Part shown: positions 17,465-25,370 of the stretch, in pieces
Numbering within the stretch: the stretch's first letter is position 1
Layout: each line of letters opens with the position of its first letter
Source: Bacillota bacterium
GTDB lineage: Bacteria > Bacillota > Bacilli > Paenibacillales > Paenibacillaceae
DNA length: 64,000 bases
Direction: 5' to 3'
Assembly (NCBI GenBank): GCA_023460795.1
Contig: JAEWPC010000042.1
Coordinates: 62,001-126,000 of the forward strand
Position numbers and translations under genes: made by a program
The notes under the pieces: generated by a model
What the model was told of the DNA's origin: nothing
The model's database searches: none
Seen by the model: only the letters and a program-made list of their open reading frames with translations

Positions 17465-18430
17465 TTATCCTTCGGCTTGTGTCGTCCGGATACTCGGAAC
17501 GAGGTTTACTTGCCTGGCTTTCCGTTTCCTATTCGTTCCTATTACCCCGGCAATAATGAGGACGGAACCGATAAGATGGTAGATAGTCACCGTCTCTCCG
17601 AGTATGAAAGCACCGGCGCCTATTGAGATTACCGTGGACAGATTGGAAAATACGCTGATCTTAGAAGCTTCAAGCTTCGTCAATGCATAGCTGGACGTGA
17701 AAGCCGTCACCAGCGATGCCAGTATGCCGAGATAAAGGATGGACCACACGAATTCCGTATGCGAGAGCGGGTCGAGAATTCGATTCATCGTTCCATTAGA
17801 AGCATGATCGATGAGCGACGCTGCCCAGAACGTTACGAACCCGATCGCCATCATGAAGCTGGTCACCTCCGACGGCGTGAACGTGCGAAGCAGGTAGCGA
17901 GATAACACGACGTAGCCAGCGGATGTGAGGCATGACAGGGCCAGCAGAGATATGCCCGTCACGTTCGTAAGACGGATGCCGGTACCTTGCATGACGAAGA
18001 TCAGGACTACTCCGAATACGGATACGACGATCGAGAGCTTCTGCCGCAATGTCGTGGATTCCTTTAGGAACATCCCTGCGAGCAAAGCGGTTAGGATCGG
18101 CGTCGTCGCGAAGATAATGCCGCCTTCGGCGGACGAAGCATGCTTCAATCCGAAGGTCTGCAGGATGAAGAAGCCGAGCGGATACAACAGGGCTAAGAAG
18201 AGCAGTCTCGGCCACGGTTTGCCCTTGAGCGAAACGCGGAACACGCGGATTGCGACCAACACGACGAAGCCGGCGAACGACAAGGTGAATCGAAGGGCAA
18301 GGGTGTCGATGGGGCTGGCGTACTTGAGGGCCACCTTCGCGAACATAAACGATAATCCGATGATGGCCGCATAGACGAGAACGGCGATGTAGGCGTACAA
18401 GCGACGACCTCGTTGAAGATTGGACGGCAT
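17465..18430 (-). CDS. EamA/DMT-family exporter
   Basis: About 321 residues with ten predicted membrane helices in two EamA repeats (first repeat starting AAIIGLSFMFAKVALKYASP, second near ISLLALSCLTSAGYVVLSRYLL). The start at 18430 is chosen because CAAGGAGGAAATCAACT precedes it on the minus strand. It is divergent from a MocR regulator with a shared palindrome, so MocR probably controls this exporter; export of an amino acid or amine is inferred. Confidence 0.88.
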   Translation of the reverse strand: MPSNLQRGRRLYAYIAVLVYAAIIGLSFMFAKVALKYASPIDTLALRFTLSFAGFVVLVAIRVFRVSLKGKPWPRLLFLALLYPLGFFILQTFGLKHASSAEGGIIFATTPILTALLAGMFLKESTTLRQKLSIVVSVFGVVLIFVMQGTGIRLTNVTGISLLALSCLTSAGYVVLSRYLLRTFTPSEVTSFMMAIGFVTFWAASLIDHASNGTMNRILDPLSHTEFVWSILYLGILASLVTAFTSSYALTKLEASKISVFSNLSTVISIGAGAFILGETVTIYHLIGSVLIIAGVIGTNRKRKARQVNLVPSIRTTQAEG

Positions 18431-18521
18431 AGTTGATTTCCTCCTTGAGGGGAATGAGTGGTTCGAACCTGTATGGCAATCGTAAGGCACGCCGCGCCAA
18501 GCCACAATTCGAAAAAACCGG

Positions 18522-18539
18522 AACTGTATCGGTACAGTT
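18522..18539. promoter_or_regulatory. MocR operator palindrome
   Basis: AACTGTA-TCGG-TACAGTT lies in the divergent region between the EamA exporter and the MocR gene. ACTGTA/TACAGT arms of this kind are typical of GntR/MocR regulators. Confidence 0.75.
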
Positions 18540-18621
18540 GTGGACGGCGGGTATAGTGGGAGGGGGTTATTTTCGCTATAGTAGAATCATGAAGATTGGG
18601 AGCGCGGGGGGCCAGCAGGTC

Positions 18622-19962
18622 ATGAGAAAATATACGGAGATTCTGGCGGACATCGAACGGAAGAGGGCCGAGGGAGAGCTTCGTCCCGGACAGAAGCTGC
18701 CGTCCGTTCGTCAAGCTGCCGAGATGTACGGCTGCAGCATCAGCACGGTAACGCGCGCTTACGAGGAGCTTGAGAAGCGCCATGCGATCTACTCGATTCC
18801 GCAGAGCGGGTACTATATGGTGGAGGAGGAAGAGGAAGAAGCAGCCGTAGAAGACGGACTGATCGACTTGGCCTCTTCGTCTCCCGATCTGCACGTGTTC
18901 CCCTATCGGGATTTCCAGCATTGCTTGAACAAGGCCATCGATACCTACCGATATCATCTGTTTACCTATGGGGATCCGAAGGGACTTGACGCGCTGCGCG
19001 ATACGCTCGTTAAGCATCTAGCCGATGATCAGGTGTTCGCCAAGGCCAAGCAAATCGCGGTGACCTCGGGCATCCAGCAGACGCTTCAGACGCTAGGTCG
19101 GATGCCGTTCCCGAATGGAAGATCGACGGTTCTGGTGGAGCAACCGAGCTATAATCTGTACCTGAACTACTTGGAGGCGGAGAAGGTGCCGGTGAAGAGC
19201 ATCGCGCGGACTGCGGGAGGCATCGACCTGCAGCAGCTGGAGGAGATTCTTCGGGGCGGGGATATCAAATGCTTCTATACGATGTCGAGACACCACAATC
19301 CGCTAGGCACTTCTTACGGCGTCAAGGAGAAAAAGGCGATCGCGCGGCTAGCGGCCAAGTACGACGTGTACGTGGTGGAGGACGACTATGTGGCGGATCT
19401 CGGGGATAGGCGGGGCTTCGATCCGATATTCTCGTATGACCAGAGCGGGCACGTCGTGTATTTGAAGAGCTTCTCGAAGATCATTTTCCCGGGCTTGCGG
19501 TTAGGCGCCGTGGTGGTGCCGGAGTCGCTTATCGAACTCTTCCACGCGCATAACGGGCAGAACGCTGCGGCTATGCTGTCGCAGGCGGCTCTCGATATCT
19601 ACATTAAGAACGGCATGTACGAACGGCATAGGGAGAAGATTTACCGGCAATACGAATCTCGGATCGAAATCCTGCATGACGCGGTCAGGAAGTACAATGA
19701 AGCGGGACTGCTCGAAGTGGCGGACGTAAGCTCGGGCGTGTTCATCCAGTTCAAAGTGCCGCAGACCGTCAATCTGGAGCGGGTCGTGGATCGGCTGAAA
19801 GAACGGGGAATTCTCGTGGCGAGCGGGAAGCTATTCTATCTCTCGGACTATCTCCAGCGGGAGAAGTTTCTGCGCATCAGCATTTCGCGGGCTAGGCCGG
19901 AGCAGATTCACGAGGGCGTGAAAGCGGTGGTCGAGGAAGTGAAGCGAGGGATGAATGCGTAG
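18622..19962 (+). CDS. MocR-type GntR regulator with aminotransferase domain
   Basis: About 446 residues: an N-terminal GntR winged helix (LPSVRQAAEMYGCSISTVTR) and a fold-type-I aminotransferase-like domain. The PLP lysine is in SFSKIIFPGLRLG (about K286). Start 18622 is preferred since it directly precedes the conserved RKYTEIL start of the helix domain; ATG 18589 is an alternative. It acts as a PLP- or amine-responsive regulator, probably of the divergent exporter and of itself. Confidence 0.9.
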   Translation: MRKYTEILADIERKRAEGELRPGQKLPSVRQAAEMYGCSISTVTRAYEELEKRHAIYSIPQSGYYMVEEEEEEAAVEDGLIDLASSSPDLHVFPYRDFQHCLNKAIDTYRYHLFTYGDPKGLDALRDTLVKHLADDQVFAKAKQIAVTSGIQQTLQTLGRMPFPNGRSTVLVEQPSYNLYLNYLEAEKVPVKSIARTAGGIDLQQLEEILRGGDIKCFYTMSRHHNPLGTSYGVKEKKAIARLAAKYDVYVVEDDYVADLGDRRGFDPIFSYDQSGHVVYLKSFSKIIFPGLRLGAVVVPESLIELFHAHNGQNAAAMLSQAALDIYIKNGMYERHREKIYRQYESRIEILHDAVRKYNEAGLLEVADVSSGVFIQFKVPQTVNLERVVDRLKERGILVASGKLFYLSDYLQREKFLRISISRARPEQIHEGVKAVVEEVKRGMNA

Positions 19963-19998
19963 AAAAAGCGATTTTCCCGGTGGGAACAACCTTTTTCT
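19961..19998 (+). terminator. Rho-independent terminator
   Basis: AGAAAAAG ... TCCC-GGT-GGGA ... CTTTTTCT starts at the MocR stop codon. Confidence 0.65.
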
Positions 19999-20166
19999 GT
20001 AAAACCCGATGGATACTACGATGGATTATTCTACTAATAGGCGCTATAATTTCTTGTCTCAATCGTTCTTGGCGATTACAACGTTATATTACCTAATTCA
20101 CCGGGGGAGTCCACATCATGGCCAAGGGTAAGCAATTAAGAAGGCAGTTTGTATGTAACCCAGAGT

Positions 20167-20187
20167 ACACGCCGATTGTGGGCGTGT
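20167..20187. terminator. Hairpin downstream of HxlR gene
   Basis: ACACGCC - GATTGTG - GGCGTGT, 13 bases beyond the end of the minus-strand HxlR gene. The tail is only moderately T-rich in either direction. Confidence 0.5.
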
Positions 20188-20199
20188 TCTTCGTTATTT

Positions 20200-20529
20200 T
20201 CACGTTTCCGTCACGATCCACTTTTCCCCCCATTCGCGCATTCGGAGAAGTACGTTCCTATAATCCTTGCCTTTATCCGTTAAGGAGTACTCTACGCTGA
20301 TTGGATTCGTCGGGAATACTTGACGATGTACGATTCTATGATGTTCTAGGCGCTGTAGGATATCCGTCATTGATTTGACGCTAATGTCGCCTAGACTTCT
20401 GCGCAGCTGATTGAAGCGCTGGGGGCCGTAATACAATTGGGCGATGACGGAGTAGGCCCACTTGCTGCCGATCACTTGCAACGCTTCGTTGACCGCGTCC
20501 TGACATACTTGATCTTCGGCTCGTTTCAC
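20200..20529 (-). CDS. HxlR-family transcriptional regulator
   Basis: 109 residues with the HxlR winged-helix pattern: VNEALQVIGSKWAYSVIAQL, FNQLRRSLGDISVKSMTDIL and YSLTDKGKDY. A single conserved-type Cys near residue 9 is present, as in redox-sensing members. It is divergent from an NmrA-type gene, its likely target. Confidence 0.9.
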   Translation of the reverse strand: MKRAEDQVCQDAVNEALQVIGSKWAYSVIAQLYYGPQRFNQLRRSLGDISVKSMTDILQRLEHHRIVHRQVFPTNPISVEYSLTDKGKDYRNVLLRMREWGEKWIVTET

Positions 20530-20658
20530 TCTGACACCTTCCTCGCTATTACTTACCTTTATGTGAGTAGGTCTATCTGAAGTGTCTCCTTATGTGAAAT
20601 CGGAGATTGATTTATGATCACGGTGAAGGGACCATCGATTTGATAGGAGGGGCATATC

Positions 20659-21546
20659 GTGTCACAATCTAAAATCATTGTAGTTCTAGGAGCCACCGGT
20701 CAGCAAGGGAGCGCGGTAACTTCGCATCTGCTGTCTGACGATTGGCAAGTTCGCGCGTTCACGCGCGATCCTTCGAGCGATAGAGCCCAAGCGCTTGCAC
20801 GGGCTGGCGCGGAACTCGTCTCGGGGGATATGGGAGACCGCGAATCGTTAGATGCCGCTGTGCAGGGAGCGTACGGGGTATTCAGCGTTCAACCTCCCAT
20901 GTGGGACCCTGGCGATGCCGCCACGATCGAAGAGATCCGATTGGGCAAGAACGCAGCCGACGCGGCGAAGGCTGCCGGCGTGCGGCACTTCGTGTATTCG
21001 TCGAATAGCGGCGCTGACCGGCAGGCCCGTTTTCGCTACTTCGCCAAGTGGGAGATCGAACAATACATGAAGACGCTAGGATTACCAGCAACGATATTGC
21101 GCCCGTCCGGATTCATGGAAAGCTACGCAAGTCCGTTCTACGGCGTACAGAATGGAATGTTAGCAGAAGCGACATCCCCCGACGTGCCCGTCCAATGCAT
21201 TGCCGTAGACGACATCGGCGCATTCGTAGCGCTCGCCTTCAAGCATCCGGATAGATTCCTAGGCGAGACGATCGAGATTGCCGGCGATGCGATCACCCCG
21301 CCCCGTATCGCGGCAGCCATAAGCCGTGCAATCGGCCGCGAGATCGATTATGTCCAGATTCCGATTGAGACCGTGCGGCAGAATAACGAGATCATAGCGC
21401 GTATCTATGAATGGCTGAACGGGGAAGGGTACAAGGTAGATTTTCCTGCTTTGCGCGGATTGCATCCAGGGCTTATGACCTTCGAGGTTTGGTTGGAGAG
21501 GAAGGGTAGAGCGTTGTTCGAGGAGTTATGGGAGGGTAACCAGTAA
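20659..21546 (+). CDS. NmrA-family NAD(P)-binding protein
   Basis: 295 residues with a Rossmann fold: IIVVLGATGQQGSAVTSHLL at the start, VRAFTRDPSS, and FVYSSNSGADRQARF. It starts at GTG 20659 after TAGGAGGGGC. NmrA/HSCARG-like proteins act as redox sensors or short-chain-reductase-like enzymes. It is divergently paired with HxlR. Confidence 0.87.
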   Translation: MSQSKIIVVLGATGQQGSAVTSHLLSDDWQVRAFTRDPSSDRAQALARAGAELVSGDMGDRESLDAAVQGAYGVFSVQPPMWDPGDAATIEEIRLGKNAADAAKAAGVRHFVYSSNSGADRQARFRYFAKWEIEQYMKTLGLPATILRPSGFMESYASPFYGVQNGMLAEATSPDVPVQCIAVDDIGAFVALAFKHPDRFLGETIEIAGDAITPPRIAAAISRAIGREIDYVQIPIETVRQNNEIIARIYEWLNGEGYKVDFPALRGLHPGLMTFEVWLERKGRALFEELWEGNQ

Positions 21547-21550
21547 AGTG

Positions 21551-21582
21551 AAATCCCCTTGGATTATCCTCCGAGGGGATTT
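21551..21582. terminator. Terminator between NmrA gene and AraC gene
   Basis: AAATCCCCT ... AGGGGATTT. A near copy of this hairpin and its flank lies at 22603-22631. Confidence 0.8.
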
Positions 21583-21584
21583 GT

Positions 21585-21647
21585 TGTCGTTAGGGATGTA
21601 TGACGTCTATCGATCCTTCTTGAATTCGAAGCCGATGTTGCCGAAGC
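21585..21647 (-). pseudogene. Remnant of a deleted glyoxalase (VOC) paralogue
   Basis: The bases after the terminator (ACGTCTATCGATCCTTCT) match the 3' flank of the intact VOC gene at 22673-23086. They then jump to 21621-21647, which reads on the minus strand as FGNIGFEF, the counterpart of FGSIGFEF near the N-terminus of the intact VOC protein. So a second VOC gene once lay here and all but about eight codons was lost. It directly abuts the end of the first AraC gene. Confidence 0.65.
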
Positions 21648-21648
21648 C

Positions 21649-22521
21649 TTATACATGACTCTGGGGAGGGGAAGGATTCTCATTCTCCCTTACCAAGTAG
21701 AGCGTCTCGCCAACCTTGTTCTGCAGCGTCGTATATTTGGCTGGCGAGTACCCTATGAATCTTTTGAATTCCTTGATGTAGTGGGCTTGATCGTAGTAAC
21801 TATCGTTAAAATGTCGAGCCTGCAGAAAATCGCGTTTGTTCCGGAGTAATGCCTGATAGCTGGATTGGAAGCGGACGAGCGAAGCGAAGGTCTTCGGACT
21901 GACGCCCAGCCGATCCGCAAACTTGTTGCGTTGCCAGCGCTCGCCTAATCCCGTTATCTCCGAGAGCATCTTCATCGACACCAGACCTTGCGCCTTTATG
22001 ATCGCGGCAGCGCTGAGCTCGAATGACCTGTCGCTTTCCGTTCGGTCGAGCGCTCGTAGCAGGAATTGTTGGAGAATCGCCAGCTTCTGTATCGGATTCG
22101 GTACCATATAGATTCGATCCTCCAAGGTGCGGATGGCCGCCATACCGAACGCTTCTTCCAGAGGTACGATGGTATTGCGCAACTCATGCTGGGGAACGGC
22201 TAGGAGACGATACGCGCTGGCCGGGTTGAGGTCAATACTTATGCAGCCGAAAGGTTTACTCCTGTCGAAGGCGGCGATCGTCGGCCGGTCGGATATTCCA
22301 ACGATGGACAATCGATGCTCCGGTATGACGAACGCTTGATCGCCGACCCGTCCCACAAGCTGCCCCTTATAATGTAACGTTATTTTAACCGAACCGTCGG
22401 GAGCGATCACCTGAATCTCCTCTTGGGAAAGTCCCCCGTCACTCTCAAGAACCCATATGTCTCTAATAAGTTCACTCAGTGCCGGGTGTGGCGGCACACG
22501 TTGGAGCGCGAGGGTGTTCAT
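21649..22521 (-). CDS. AraC-family regulator (copy 1)
   Basis: 290 residues. An N-terminal sensing domain (RVPPHPALSELIRDIWVLES; YKGQLVGRVGDQAFVIPEHR) precedes a C-terminal AraC DNA-binding domain ending QAHYIKEFKRFIGYSPAKY. It is closely similar over its whole length to the second copy at 24329-25186, so the two come from duplication. A VOC remnant lies at its 3' end. Confidence 0.9.
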   Translation of the reverse strand: MNTLALQRVPPHPALSELIRDIWVLESDGGLSQEEIQVIAPDGSVKITLHYKGQLVGRVGDQAFVIPEHRLSIVGISDRPTIAAFDRSKPFGCISIDLNPASAYRLLAVPQHELRNTIVPLEEAFGMAAIRTLEDRIYMVPNPIQKLAILQQFLLRALDRTESDRSFELSAAAIIKAQGLVSMKMLSEITGLGERWQRNKFADRLGVSPKTFASLVRFQSSYQALLRNKRDFLQARHFNDSYYDQAHYIKEFKRFIGYSPAKYTTLQNKVGETLYLVRENENPSPPQSHV

Positions 22522-22602
22522 GGGAATCCTACCTCCGGATGAAGAATTTGGCGCAGTCCGCAGAGATTCAGGCGAGTATCGAGTAGTTTAGTATTAAAGT
22601 GA

Positions 22603-22631
22603 AATCCCCTCGGAAGTCTTCCGGGGGGATT
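22603..22631. terminator. Terminator downstream of the VOC/DoxX operon
   Basis: AATCCCC - CGGAAG-T-CTTCCG - GGGGATT, nested stem beyond the VOC stop codon on the minus strand; related to the hairpin at 21551. Confidence 0.8.
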
Positions 22632-22672
22632 CGTTGCCGTTCAGGGATATATTACGTCTATCGATCCTTCTA

Positions 22673-23086
22673 TTACTGATTGAACGCGCTCGTATCGAAG
22701 TAACAAATCTCCCACAGATGTCCGTTCGGATCCTCGAAGTTTCTGACGTACATGAAGCCGTGGTCCTGAGTATCCTTGAACGGTTTGCCGCCTGCGGCGT
22801 AAGCCTTCTCCGCGAGCTCGTCCGCATGCTCTCTGCTGTTAGCGGATAGCGCGATAATGCCGGCCGAGTGACTGGAGAGATTGGCGATAGGCTTGCTAAC
22901 GAACGTATTGAAATACGATTCCGCCAGCAATTGAACGAACGTATTGTCGTTAATGACGAGGCAGGCCGAGTTCTCATCGGAGAATTGGGCATTGAACTCG
23001 AAGCCGATGCTGCCGAAGAATTCCTTCGTCCGATTGATGTCCTTCACCGGCAGGTTGATGTACGTCTGGCTCGATTGATAAGACAT
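22673..23086 (-). CDS. VOC-family glyoxalase-like protein
   Basis: About 137 residues starting MSYQSSQTYINLPVKD and ending with the VOC metal-site-type FEDPNGHLWEICYFD. ATG 23086 is preferred because AGGTG precedes it by seven bases; GTG 23095 is possible. It follows the DoxX gene by nine bases and is cotranscribed. A paralogue's remnant lies at 21621. Confidence 0.87.
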   Translation of the reverse strand: MSYQSSQTYINLPVKDINRTKEFFGSIGFEFNAQFSDENSACLVINDNTFVQLLAESYFNTFVSKPIANLSSHSAGIIALSANSREHADELAEKAYAAGGKPFKDTQDHGFMYVRNFEDPNGHLWEICYFDTSAFNQ

Positions 23087-23095
23087 TATGGTCAC

Positions 23096-23488
23096 CTATC
23101 CTTTGATATGAATATTAGTTGCTCGAAAGCTCTTGAGCGCATCGCGCTTTAAGTACAGAAGGATGGCCACTAAGATGAAGGTCACGAGCGGTACCATTGC
23201 ATCCCCAACGAGACCGGCGGCAAGGTTCGTTACCGTGGCGCCGATCATAATGGCGAGCATAATGGCGATCGACAACACGGCCGCTCTCGGACTGCGATAC
23301 CCGGCAACGAGGAGCAGTCCCGCCAGCGCTTCGAATACGCCGACCGTGTAGATCAAGGCCACCGGCGTCCCCAGATCGTCCGTGAACAATTCCTTGATTT
23401 GCTTGTTACTGGAGAAGATCTTCATCGCTCCGGCAAACAGAAAATCCAGCGCAAGTAACCCTTGTAAAATGCGCGCTGTCCACTTCAT
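23096..23488 (-). CDS. DoxX-family membrane protein
   Basis: About 130 residues with four hydrophobic helices (ILQGLLALDFLFAGAMKIF; VALIYTVGVFEALAGLLLVAG; AVLSIAIMLAIMIGATV; MVPLVTFILVAILLYL), the DoxX layout. ATG 23488 sits at the right distance from GGGGTG; ATG 23494 is too close. It heads a two-gene operon with the VOC protein; a role in redox or electrophile stress is inferred from the family. Confidence 0.86.
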   Translation of the reverse strand: MKWTARILQGLLALDFLFAGAMKIFSSNKQIKELFTDDLGTPVALIYTVGVFEALAGLLLVAGYRSPRAAVLSIAIMLAIMIGATVTNLAAGLVGDAMVPLVTFILVAILLYLKRDALKSFRATNIHIKG

Positions 23489-23679
23489 TCGCATTTCACC
23501 CCTTTATGTTTTCATTTAGATCGCGCGATTCTATCTACCAAGATACCTTCAGCGTGTCAGGCGGTATTGTATAAATCGGAATTGTCGCGCGCTGCCGCGA
23601 AGCTTCCGATTCGTACTATACGGACGATCCGGATAGCGATATGTTGAAGGGAATGATCGTGATAAATGGGGGAGAATGA

Positions 23680-24258
23680 ATGAGCCTGAATACGCGTATG
23701 CACGAAACGATCGTGATTTTCATCCTAGCCTTGTTCGCCTTTGCGATTGGAGGGTGTAGTTCATCAGAGTCCGACGGCAACAACGACAGCGGCATTAAAG
23801 CATTCACCGTTATTTCCGAAGCTTTCATGAATGGCGAACAGATTCCCGAGAAGTATACAAGCGCGGATTATAGCTTCCCTCTCGCCTGGGAGAACGAGCC
23901 CAAAGGGACGAAGTCGTTCGCGATCCTCATCGTAGATCTTCATCCAGTCGCCAACCATTGGATTCACTGGACTGTCCTGAATATTCCGGCCAACGTGCAT
24001 AGCCTTCCCGAAGGCGTTTCCCGAACCGACAAGCTTCCGGTGGGGAGTCTGGAGTTATTGAATTCATCGGCTTTAAGCGGATTCGATCCTCCTGCACCGC
24101 CAATGGGCTCCGGGAACCATGAATATAAAACCATCGTGTATGCCTTGGATGTGAAATCGCTGGAAGCACCTGCCCATCTGCCCTATGAGAAGTTTCAAGA
24201 GCTCATGAGCGAGCATGTTCTCGGCACGGCGGAAATCAGCGGTTATTATGAGAGATAG
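23680..24258 (+). CDS. YbhB/YbcL-family (PEBP-like) lipoprotein
   Basis: 192 residues. A lipoprotein signal ends in FAIGGC, followed by a Ser/Asn-rich linker and the PEBP domain (PLAWENEPKGTKSFAILIVD; HWIHWTVLNIPANV; HEYKTIVYALDV). It is anchored on the outer face of the membrane. PEBP-like proteins bind anionic ligands; the bacterial role is unknown. RBS GGGGGAG. Confidence 0.88.
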   Translation: MSLNTRMHETIVIFILALFAFAIGGCSSSESDGNNDSGIKAFTVISEAFMNGEQIPEKYTSADYSFPLAWENEPKGTKSFAILIVDLHPVANHWIHWTVLNIPANVHSLPEGVSRTDKLPVGSLELLNSSALSGFDPPAPPMGSGNHEYKTIVYALDVKSLEAPAHLPYEKFQELMSEHVLGTAEISGYYER

Positions 24259-24272
24259 AATGTCTGCGCGCG

Positions 24273-24308
24273 AAGAAGGAGCTTCCCGGAATCCGGGGGC
24301 TCCTTCTT
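24273..24308. terminator. Bidirectional terminator
   Basis: AAGAAGGAGC ... GCTCCTTCTT between the PEBP gene and the convergent AraC gene. Confidence 0.88.
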
Positions 24309-24328
24309 GGCGTCTACAGTGGATGATG

Positions 24329-25186
24329 TCAGTCGGTACGATATGAATCGTAATGATCTATGTAGATGATCTCCCCGACCTTGTTCTGCAGGGTCGTATA
24401 CTTGGCTGGGGAGTGCCCGATGAATCGTTTGAATTCCTTAATGAAGTGCGCCTGATCGTAATAGGTATCGTTGAAATGCTTCGCCTGCAGGTAATCGCGC
24501 TTGTCCCGCAGCATGGCTTGGAAGGAGGACTGGAAGCGAACGAGCGAGGCGAAGGTCTTAGGACTGAGGCCAAGCCGATCCGCGAACTTGGCGCGCTGCC
24601 AACGATCGCTTAATCCCGTTACCTGCGAAAGCTTCTTCATCGACAATAGACCCTGCGCGTCCATAATCGTGGCTGCGCTATATTCGAATGCTTGATCGAT
24701 CTCCGTCCTGGCTAACGCTCTGATCAGGAATTCTTGAAGAAGAGTCACCTTATGCGCGGGATTCGTCACCGAATAGATCCGGTCTTCCAAGGTGCGGGTC
24801 GCCGCCATGCCGAATACTTCGCCGAATGGTACGATGGCGTTACGCAGTTCATGTTGAGGATATGCGAGAAGACGATAAGCCGCAGCGGGATGGAGTTCGA
24901 TGCTTATGCAGCCGAACGGCTTGCTTCGGTCGAAAGCGGCGATAATCGGACGGTCGGAGATTCCGATAATGGATAACCGATGCTCCGGAATCACGAATGC
25001 TTGCTCGCAGATCCGCCCAACAAGCTGCCCCTTATAATGCAACGTCATCTTAATGGAACCGTTAGGAGCGATAACTTGAATCTCTTCATTGGAAAGTCGC
25101 CCGTCGGACTCGAATACCCAGATATCTTTGATGAATTCGCTCAGAAGCGGGTGCGGTGATACTCGCTTGATCGCGAGGTTGTTCAT
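24329..25186 (-). CDS. AraC-family regulator (copy 2)
   Basis: About 285 residues, a close paralogue of the regulator at 21649-22521 (same RVSPHPLLSEFIKDIWVFES start and QAHFIKEFKRFIGHSPAKY end). ATG 25186 is used because GGAGGTAG precedes it; the frame is open further upstream. It is divergent from the defence island. The target is unknown. Confidence 0.9.
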   Translation of the reverse strand: MNNLAIKRVSPHPLLSEFIKDIWVFESDGRLSNEEIQVIAPNGSIKMTLHYKGQLVGRICEQAFVIPEHRLSIIGISDRPIIAAFDRSKPFGCISIELHPAAAYRLLAYPQHELRNAIVPFGEVFGMAATRTLEDRIYSVTNPAHKVTLLQEFLIRALARTEIDQAFEYSAATIMDAQGLLSMKKLSQVTGLSDRWQRAKFADRLGLSPKTFASLVRFQSSFQAMLRDKRDYLQAKHFNDTYYDQAHFIKEFKRFIGHSPAKYTTLQNKVGEIIYIDHYDSYRTD

Positions 25187-25303
25187 GGGAATTCTACCTC
25201 CGGGATTTGGTAAGGTCGAAGTGAAAGACAACTGGATTATCCATATTTAACAATGATTATAGATGAATGGAATGGAAATGTCTTTGATGTTTCCTCGGAG
25301 AGA

Positions 25304-25331
25304 TTGGAAGTTAACAGGTAAATGATATAAA
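25304..25331 (+). promoter_or_regulatory. Candidate sigma-A promoter of the McrBC-like operon
   Basis: TTGGAA - 16 bases - TATAAA, ending 39 bases before the proposed start codon. Confidence 0.4.
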
Positions 25332-25370
25332 TATGTCGAATTTTATAATCAACATTGGAAGGTGAGTATA

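Noticed and set aside
20118..20300. 60-codon plus-strand frame with GGGGGAG upstream
   Set aside because: Its second half is antisense to the HxlR gene and it crosses a terminator-like hairpin; the product resembles nothing and has no domain signs.
25362..25370. GTG 25362 as start of the McrB-like protein
   Set aside because: It lies within the GGAAGGTGA ribosome binding site of the TTG at 25371.
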